This document shows, piece after piece, positions 1 through 4,705 of a stretch of 7,459 bases of DNA. The position numbers were made by a program, and so were the translations under genes. This DNA comes from Candidatus Magasanikbacteria bacterium RIFCSPHIGHO2_02_FULL_47_14 (GTDB lineage Bacteria; Patescibacteriota; Patescibacteriia; Magasanikbacterales; UBA922): positions 1 through 7,459 of the forward strand of contig MFQB01000052.1 of the NCBI GenBank assembly GCA_001784275.1. The letters are read 5' to 3'. Positions within the stretch are counted from its first letter, which is position 1. Each line of letters starts with the position of its first letter. The notes under the pieces were generated by a model that was given only the letters and a program-made list of their open reading frames with translations, made no database searches and had not been told where the DNA came from.

Positions 1-1087
1 TCATATAGTCGGCTGTGTGGGTTTCGCGGTACCTCCCCTGGCCTGGCATCCACGTTTCAATATCAAACTCTCTGTAGTCAGGTGCGCCCATGTCCCCCGA
101 GCACTTAAACACGACTTGATGGGGCAGACCAAGACCACTCATAAGGTGCTGTTGAATCGCAAGAATAAAGTCTTGCTCCACTAATGCCAGTGCTGGCGGT
201 GCAAAAGACTCAAACTCCAACTTATCAAACTGATGGACTCGTAAAATTCCCTTTGTATCTTTTCCATAGCTTCCCGCTTCACGACGAAATGCGGTTGAGA
301 AACCGATATATCGAATCGGGAGGTCCTTTTCCTTTAATGTCTCTTCCATGTGTAAAGGACCAAGCGTGTGTTCGGCGCTCCCCACCAGATAGAGCTCGTC
401 GCTCGGTATGAAATATCGTTCTTCCTTTGGTTCCAAACGAGCCATCTTGTTCATAACGTCTCCCCGAACCATCACCGGTGGAACAACGGGAATAAACGGT
501 TTCGTACTTACTGTTAAACCGGCTTGAGTCGCAATCTGGCTCAGTACTCCTTCGTTTGTCACAACAGAAAGTGCATACTGAATAAGGGCAAACTCAAGTA
601 AAACAAGGTCGCCCTTCAGATATGCAAAGCGTGTTCCGGTGATCTGACCTGCACGTTTTATATCAATAATATCTTTTTCGACACCTATGTCCCAATGCTC
701 GCGAGGTTGAAAAGAAAATACACGTGGCTCCCCATTCTTTTTTATGACAACGTTTTGGGTTTCGTCGATGCCGATCGGCACATCTGGATGCAAGATGTTT
801 GGCACTGTGTACAAAAGTGCAATAAATTCTTTGTATATAACATCATACTCTGACTGAAGCGCGGCGATATCCTCTTTGACTTTTTTAACGTGTACAATCT
901 CCGCTTCAGAAGGCTTTCCCTTTGACAGTTTATTTCTCTCTGCTTCAAGATTTTGAATATCTCCAATGCGTGAACGCCTTTTCTCATCCAACTCAAGAAG
1001 ACGATCAACGTCGACAGAACATCTTTTTTGAGTACATGTCTTTTTTACTTGTTCTATGTTGTCGCGAATAAACTTAATGTCTAACAT
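1..1087 (-). CDS. serS: Seryl-tRNA synthetase, 3' end cut by window edge
   Basis: This cytoplasmic enzyme charges tRNA-Ser with serine using ATP. The frame is open from the ATG at 1087-1085 to the window edge and gives 362 residues. The family is usually about 420-430 residues, so roughly 60 C-terminal residues are missing. Residues 1-95 form the helical, charged tRNA-binding arm, ending in the family-typical VPNILHPDVPIG (95-106). The class II catalytic core follows. The serine-binding TxE motif reads SAE (237-239). Motif 2 is FRREAGSYGKDTKG (267-280) followed by RVHQF (283-287). GDMGAPDYREFDIETWMPGQ (331-350) leads into the ATP-site segment YRETHTADYM, where most bacteria have YREISSCSN. 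This variant resembles CPR SerRS sequences as I remember them. The start is the usual MLDIKFIRDN. It lies 11 bases after the stop of the HAM1-Nudix gene, with no clear Shine-Dalgarno site, so the gene is probably the last seen member of the lysS operon. The identification is firm. Confidence 0.96.
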   Translation of the reverse strand, partial: MLDIKFIRDNIEQVKKTCTQKRCSVDVDRLLELDEKRRSRIGDIQNLEAERNKLSKGKPSEAEIVHVKKVKEDIAALQSEYDVIYKEFIALLYTVPNILHPDVPIGIDETQNVVIKKNGEPRVFSFQPREHWDIGVEKDIIDIKRAGQITGTRFAYLKGDLVLLEFALIQYALSVVTNEGVLSQIATQAGLTVSTKPFIPVVPPVMVRGDVMNKMARLEPKEERYFIPSDELYLVGSAEHTLGPLHMEETLKEKDLPIRYIGFSTAFRREAGSYGKDTKGILRVHQFDKLEFESFAPPALALVEQDFILAIQQHLMSGLGLPHQVVFKCSGDMGAPDYREFDIETWMPGQGRYRETHTADYM

Positions 1088-1098
1088 ACTCTGGTACG

Positions 1099-2145
1099 TT
1101 ATAAATCATTGTCAATAACAATTTGCTTTAACTTATCAAAAATTACGTTATAAATTTCTTTGTTTTTTCCTATAAGATCCTCTTTTTTTACCTCCTCCAG
1201 ATCATACCAACGGAGATCCAACACCTCTGCGTCTCTCGGGTGCTCTTTGCCACCAATAACACGGCACACATAGGGCATAAGATAGACTTGGTATCTCCAT
1301 GTCGCCTCTTCAACTGGGTAGACAAAAAAAGCATCCAACGACTGGACTACCTCAGTATCAAGCCCCGTCTCCTCTTCAATCTCACGGTGTAAGTTTTCCT
1401 CTACAGTCTCTCCAAACTCCATCGAACCGCCGGGAAACTCCCACTTCCTGTGAAAGGTAGGGCGAAACGGATCGTTTCTCAGGCCCAAGAGTATCTTCTT
1501 ATCTCGTATTATAAGGCCCAGTGGCGCGACGATATGACGCGCCCCATATTGCTTTGTCAGGTAATACTTTATCTTCATCAGCGCCTTGCCTCGGTGACTT
1601 ATGGCAGTTTTTTCTTCTAACGAAAGCTGTGAATATGTTTTTTGCATGTCGGGAAGAAAAAAGATTGTATCAAAACAAGCACGCTCCTTCTCAGTTACCA
1701 CCGGTTCCTGAGTTATTTCGCCCTGATCTTCTCCGATTGTGAGATGAAACGAGTCGTCGTTCGGATCAGCGATTACAAGAGCACAACGAAATGATGCTGT
1801 ACGTTGTCCTTTTGGTACGTCTTTCATTTTTTCTAAAACAAGATCGCGTCGTTGCGCTGCCTCAGGCAGAAAGCGGGCGCTATTAACCCCGGGCCAGCCG
1901 TTCAAGGCGTCGGTAAATAGTCCCGTGTCATCTGCAAGAGTAATAAAACCCGTTTTTTTGGCATAGTACTGTGCCTTCAAAAGCGCATTTCCCTCAATCG
2001 TCTCCTCTACTTCCTCCGGTGGTTCTATTGTCTGTGATATGTTAGCAAGCGTTATAAACTCAAAAGGAAGATCTCCTAAAAAATAGAGGATCTCCCGGTA
2101 CTTCTGTTCGTTGGTTGTGGCAATAAGAATCTGAAGTTTGTTCAT
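1099..2145 (-). CDS. HAM1/RdgB-type NTP pyrophosphatase fused to a Nudix hydrolase
   Basis: This 348-residue protein contains two nucleotide-pool cleaning domains. Residues 1-197 match HAM1/RdgB, which hydrolyses ITP, dITP and XTP to monophosphates. The ATTNEQK segment (9-15) carries the phosphate-binding T, N and K, followed by ADDTGL with the catalytic aspartate (71-76), GWPGVNSAR (83-91) and AISHRG (181-186). RdgB alone is about 200 residues. Residues 203-335 are a Nudix domain with WEFPGG (235-240) and a perfect Nudix box, G(x5)E(x7)REIEEETGL, at 240-262, as in MutT-like 8-oxo-dGTP and related hydrolases. The usual GFGYDP base-binding loop of HAM1 reads RACFDT (155-160): the aspartate is kept and the stacking phenylalanine is lost. 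The start overlaps the previous gene's stop (ATGA), and AGGGA at 2154-2150 could act as a weak ribosome site. The domain calls are firm. Joint nucleotide sanitation is inferred, and the Nudix substrate is unknown. Confidence 0.93.
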   Translation of the reverse strand: MNKLQILIATTNEQKYREILYFLGDLPFEFITLANISQTIEPPEEVEETIEGNALLKAQYYAKKTGFITLADDTGLFTDALNGWPGVNSARFLPEAAQRRDLVLEKMKDVPKGQRTASFRCALVIADPNDDSFHLTIGEDQGEITQEPVVTEKERACFDTIFFLPDMQKTYSQLSLEEKTAISHRGKALMKIKYYLTKQYGARHIVAPLGLIIRDKKILLGLRNDPFRPTFHRKWEFPGGSMEFGETVEENLHREIEEETGLDTEVVQSLDAFFVYPVEEATWRYQVYLMPYVCRVIGGKEHPRDAEVLDLRWYDLEEVKKEDLIGKNKEIYNVIFDKLKQIVIDNDL

Positions 2146-2573
2146 AAGTTCCCTGCTGTGCGAATTATATTGCGAATCAGTGTGGATTTTCGCTCGTTTG
2201 CTCGATATGGTTTCAGCCGAATAATCCGTATACTGATTTTTTTTCTTTTCGTGAATGACTGAAGATCTTTATAGAGATCGACTTGGTCATATCCTATACC
2301 AACCACCGTTGGCTTGATGCGAGTGATGATTTGATACGTGCCTATGGTTTTGTCACCATATACAACCTCATCGATCAGATCAACATGCTGAAGCAATTCT
2401 TTTCGTTCGCGTTCTCTGTGAATTGGATACGACCCCTTCAGCTGCTTCACAACCTCGTCTCGTGCGAGTGCAATAACGACTGTATCCGCACATCTCTTCG
2501 CCTGTCGCAAAAAATATATGTGCCCGATATGCAAGAAGTCAAAGGTGCCAAAGACGAGTATCTTTTGCCTCAT
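2142..2573 (-). CDS. Small nucleotidyltransferase, RibL/TagD-like (FAD synthetase or glycerol-3-phosphate cytidylyltransferase type)
   Basis: This 143-residue single-domain protein has the HxGH nucleotidyltransferase fold, which joins a nucleotide to a phosphorylated acceptor and releases pyrophosphate. GTFDFLHIGH (9-18) is the nucleotide-binding signature. ARDEVVKQLKG (37-47) and RERERKELL (53-61) follow in the family order, then VVGIGYDQ (90-97). The last part has ERKSTLI (127-133) in place of the TagD RTEGISTT motif. The GYDQ segment and overall spacing look closest to archaeal RibL, which makes FAD from FMN and ATP. TagD-like CDP-glycerol synthesis or another acceptor cannot be excluded. 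The start overlaps the lysS stop by 4 bases and the end overlaps the next start by 4 bases, so translation is probably coupled. The family is certain; the substrate is not. Confidence 0.9.
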   Translation of the reverse strand: MRQKILVFGTFDFLHIGHIYFLRQAKRCADTVVIALARDEVVKQLKGSYPIHRERERKELLQHVDLIDEVVYGDKTIGTYQIITRIKPTVVGIGYDQVDLYKDLQSFTKRKKISIRIIRLKPYRANERKSTLIRNIIRTAGNL

Positions 2574-4060
2574 ACGTCAACAGGCCGCTCCGGACGCATC
2601 AGTGGAAAAAGAACGCACTCCCGAATGGGTTTGTTCTCCAAAAAGGAAAAAAGCCGCTCTGAAACACCAAAACCGGTTGTTGGTGGCATACCGTACTCCA
2701 AGGCCTCGACAAAGTCAGCATCATACATCTGCGCTTCAGCATCGCCGGCTTCACGCAAACGCGCCTGCTCTTGGAATCGGTGCATCTGGTCAACAGGGTC
2801 ATTTAACTCACTATATCCATTTCCCAGTTCAGTGCCGGCAATGATAACTTGATAGCGTTCCGTCAGTTCCGGATTGTCCTGTGCTCGTTTTGCCAGAGGC
2901 GATACGTCAACAGGCAAGCGAACCAGGAATACAGGCCCTTTGACCTGTTTCCGACAATATTTCCACAAGGAATCCATGAGTCGGGCCTTCCCCTCGTGAG
3001 ATTCATAGCGTACGTCCAACTCTTCTAGTTTCTGTTGAAGTTGTTGTTCTGTGGCTGCGAGAACGTTTACTCCGGTTATCTGCTCGATAGTTTCAACATA
3101 GTCAATTTCTTTCCAAGGTTGTGCAAGGTCGATGTCAGTAAAGTTTCCAATTTCCTTTATCTGAAGTGAACCATACGTTTCTTGAACGACATACTTGTAC
3201 ATCCGCTCTACAAGTTCCATACCTTTCCGATAGTCAGCAAAAGCCCAGTAAAACTCCATTTGCGTATAGTCTTGAAGATGCTCGCGGCTGATCCCCTCAT
3301 TGCGAAACTGCCGACCAATCTCAAACGTTTTTTCAAAGCCTCCAACCATCAGCCTCTTTTGCCATAGTTCTCCCATGGAAATTCGAAGGTATACAGACAT
3401 GTCTAGCGCATCGTGATGCGTGACAAACGGATTTGCGTCCGCTCCACCGGCTGTGGTTTCTAAAACCGGGGTTTCCACCTCCAAAAATTTTTCTTGCAAA
3501 AGAAATGACCGCATGCTTTGCCAAAAAACTGCTTTCCGACGAAACAGCGCCTTGGTTTCCGGATCAAATAACAAATCAAGATATCGTTTGCGTAACTTTA
3601 TCTCCTCATCAACAACGCCATGAAACTTGTCAGGAAGCGGTCGCACTGCTTTTGCAAGAAAACTCCACTCTCGAACCATCACAGATTGCTCACCCGTCTT
3701 GGTAACGCAGCGCTCGCCGGCACATGCGATAAAGTCACCAATGTCCACTTTTTTGTTAAACAGTTTAAATGATTCATTCGACACAACGTCCTGGCGAATC
3801 ACAATTTGCATTTTTGCACTCTCATCTTGCACATGACAAAATGCCAACTTGCCCATTTCGCGCTTTGTCATTACACGACCTGCAATTGAAACATGCGTAT
3901 CTTCTGGTTGTTCAATTGCCTCTTTGATACTCCGGTCTCTTGCTGCTGTCGCAGGGTACGGATTCATACCTGACGCTCGCAACTCCGCCAGCTTATGTAA
4001 ACGGACATCCCGCTCGTCATTAATATTCATCTTTTCTGTTTTTTTACTCGGTTGAGGCAT
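2570..4060 (-). CDS. lysS: Lysyl-tRNA synthetase, class II
   Basis: This cytoplasmic enzyme charges tRNA-Lys. At 496 residues it is normal for class II LysRS (about 490-505). LHKLAELRASGMNPYP (21-36) is the family N-terminus. An OB-fold anticodon domain spans about 57-137. FLEVETPVL (192-200) is motif 1, FEIGRQFRNEGIS (246-258) is motif 2, and GTELGNGYSELNDP (409-422) is the lysine/ATP-site segment. Motif 3 is EYGMPPTTGFGVSERL (455-470) followed by LFPLMRPE (484-491). Two places differ from the E. coli type: the motif 2 loop reads REHLQDYTQME instead of VRHNPEFTMME, and motif 3 reads GFGVSER, one residue shorter than GLGIGIDR. The ATP-binding Arg is kept. I chose the ATG at 4060 because the predicted promoter start is 16 bases upstream. 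A second ATG at 4030 (residue 11), after AGAAAAG, is a possible alternative. This is the first gene of a four-gene operon. The identification is firm. Confidence 0.97.
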   Translation of the reverse strand: MPQPSKKTEKMNINDERDVRLHKLAELRASGMNPYPATAARDRSIKEAIEQPEDTHVSIAGRVMTKREMGKLAFCHVQDESAKMQIVIRQDVVSNESFKLFNKKVDIGDFIACAGERCVTKTGEQSVMVREWSFLAKAVRPLPDKFHGVVDEEIKLRKRYLDLLFDPETKALFRRKAVFWQSMRSFLLQEKFLEVETPVLETTAGGADANPFVTHHDALDMSVYLRISMGELWQKRLMVGGFEKTFEIGRQFRNEGISREHLQDYTQMEFYWAFADYRKGMELVERMYKYVVQETYGSLQIKEIGNFTDIDLAQPWKEIDYVETIEQITGVNVLAATEQQLQQKLEELDVRYESHEGKARLMDSLWKYCRKQVKGPVFLVRLPVDVSPLAKRAQDNPELTERYQVIIAGTELGNGYSELNDPVDQMHRFQEQARLREAGDAEAQMYDADFVEALEYGMPPTTGFGVSERLFSFLENKPIRECVLFPLMRPERPVDV

Positions 4061-4082
4061 AAATTACGCAATATATCTATCA

Positions 4083-4111
4083 ATTGTACCAAAATACGCA
4101 GGAAATATCAA
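4083..4111 (-). promoter_or_regulatory. Sigma-70-type promoter of the lysS operon
   Basis: On the minus strand TTGATA (4111-4106) is followed by a 17-base spacer and TACAAT (4088-4083). Each box has five of six consensus bases at the ideal spacing. Transcription would start near the A at 4076, giving a leader of about 16 bases before the lysS ATG. The position between greA and lysS fits a promoter for the lysS to serS operon. The leader has no Shine-Dalgarno site and no room for a T-box or other riboswitch. Confidence 0.75.
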
Positions 4112-4112
4112 A

Positions 4113-4135
4113 CAATCCCGGACGACCCGGGGTTG
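4113..4135 (-). terminator. Possible intrinsic terminator after greA
   Basis: On the minus strand CAACCCCGG (4135-4127), a 5-base loop (4126-4122) and CCGGGATTG (4121-4113) form a 9-pair stem with one mismatch and a GC-rich core. It is followed by TTTGATATTT, an imperfect U-tract. It lies 26 bases past the greA stop and directly before the lysS -35 box, which fits a terminator that separates the two units. The interrupted U-tract makes its efficiency uncertain. Confidence 0.6.
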
Positions 4136-4161
4136 AGAGAAAAAAGGCTAATATAAGAGGA

Positions 4162-4635
4162 TTATTCTATACCGACAATCGTATACTCCAGATTCCCGGC
4201 AGGTACTTGAACATGTATTCTATCCCCACCTTTTTTACCAAGAAAGGCAACACCGAGTGGCGACTCATTGGAAATTTTGCCGGTGAGCGGATCTGCCTCC
4301 TGTGCTCCGACAATCGTATACTCTTTTTTCTTCCCATTTGTCTCAACAATAATTTTTGAGCCGATCTGAACCACATCGTGAGTGAGTCCGCCATCTTCAA
4401 TAATTTGTGCCTGCTGCAGAATATACCCTATCTCTTTAATTCGACTCTGTGCCCACGCCATCTCCTCTCGAGCGGTCTGGTATTCAGCATTTTCAGACAA
4501 GTCACCCATCTGTTTGGCATCGTCAATTCGTTTTGCAATAAGAGGAATTGTTATTGTCACTAACTTGTTCAGCTCTTCTTGAAGCTGTTGATACTTTTCC
4601 TTACTGAGATATTGAGGTCCTGGCTGTGAAACCAT
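4162..4635 (-). CDS. greA: Transcription elongation factor GreA
   Basis: GreA enters the secondary channel of backtracked RNA polymerase and triggers cleavage of the RNA 3' end, restarting stalled complexes. The 157-residue length is standard (E. coli 158). Residues 9-80 form the antiparallel coiled coil. Its tip, GDLSENAEY (44-52), carries the acidic pair D45 and E48 that positions the catalytic metal. Residues 87-157 are the FKBP-like domain, including ADPLTGKIS (114-122) and ESPLGVAFLGKKGGD (124-138). No other in-frame ATG lies before residue 44, so the start at 4635 is the only reasonable one. There is no Shine-Dalgarno site. Two out-of-frame ATGs lie just upstream, at 4648 and 4642. The gene has its own predicted promoter and a hairpin leader, and appears to be a single-gene unit between the mre/PBP2 cluster and the lysS operon. 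Confidence 0.97.
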   Translation of the reverse strand: MVSQPGPQYLSKEKYQQLQEELNKLVTITIPLIAKRIDDAKQMGDLSENAEYQTAREEMAWAQSRIKEIGYILQQAQIIEDGGLTHDVVQIGSKIIVETNGKKKEYTIVGAQEADPLTGKISNESPLGVAFLGKKGGDRIHVQVPAGNLEYTIVGIE

Positions 4636-4653
4636 AGGTCATAATCATAAAAT

Positions 4654-4667
4654 CCCGCTCTTGCGGG
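4654..4667 (-). other. GC-rich hairpin in the greA leader, possibly also a terminator for the PBP2 transcript
   Basis: On the minus strand CCCGC (4667-4663), loop AAGA and GCGGG (4658-4654) form a perfect 5-bp stem, followed by ATTTTAT. It lies 35 bases after the PBP2 stop and 18 bases before the greA ATG. Its shape fits a weak intrinsic terminator for the upstream cluster. However, the predicted greA transcription start (about 4669) lies just before the stem, so in greA mRNA it would be a 5'-terminal hairpin. The stem is certain as sequence; which role it plays is not. Confidence 0.5.
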
Positions 4668-4675
4668 TGTCATTT

Positions 4676-4705
4676 AGTATACGTTGAGCCAATATACGAC
4701 GTCAA
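4676..4705 (-). promoter_or_regulatory. Sigma-70-type promoter of greA
   Basis: On the minus strand TTGACG (4705-4700), an 18-base spacer and TATACT (4681-4676) each match five of six consensus bases. The predicted start is near 4669, with a leader of about 34 bases. The -35 box contains the TGA stop of the PBP2 gene (4704-4702), so coding and promoter sequence overlap. Confidence 0.75.

Noticed and set aside
184..411. Plus-strand 75-codon frame near the left edge
   Set aside because: It is antisense to the catalytic core of serS and has no recognisable features.
742..1008. An 88-codon minus-strand frame inside serS
   Set aside because: It is an alternate frame of the serS helical arm; the serS frame through this region gives a clear SerRS sequence without interruption.
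1099..2145. The possibility that the HAM1-Nudix gene is two genes merged by a lost stop
   Set aside because: The linker (about 198-203) is short and in frame, no internal start with a ribosome site is seen at the Nudix boundary, and both domains are intact. It is kept as a fusion, though sequence from relatives would settle it.
2283..2852. A 189-codon plus-strand open frame across the lysS / nucleotidyltransferase junction
   Set aside because: It lies opposite two well-recognised genes, its translation shows no family features and is rich in Ser/Arg as expected for an antisense shadow, and no promoter or ribosome site precedes it.
4061..4161. A T-box or other riboswitch ahead of lysS
   Set aside because: The predicted transcript leader is only about 16 bases and the whole intergenic region is 101 bases with one simple hairpin; no T-box sequence is visible.
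4084..4359. Plus-strand 91-codon frame across the greA/lysS intergenic region
   Set aside because: It covers a minus-strand promoter and terminator and the conserved FKBP-like end of greA; its translation is not protein-like.
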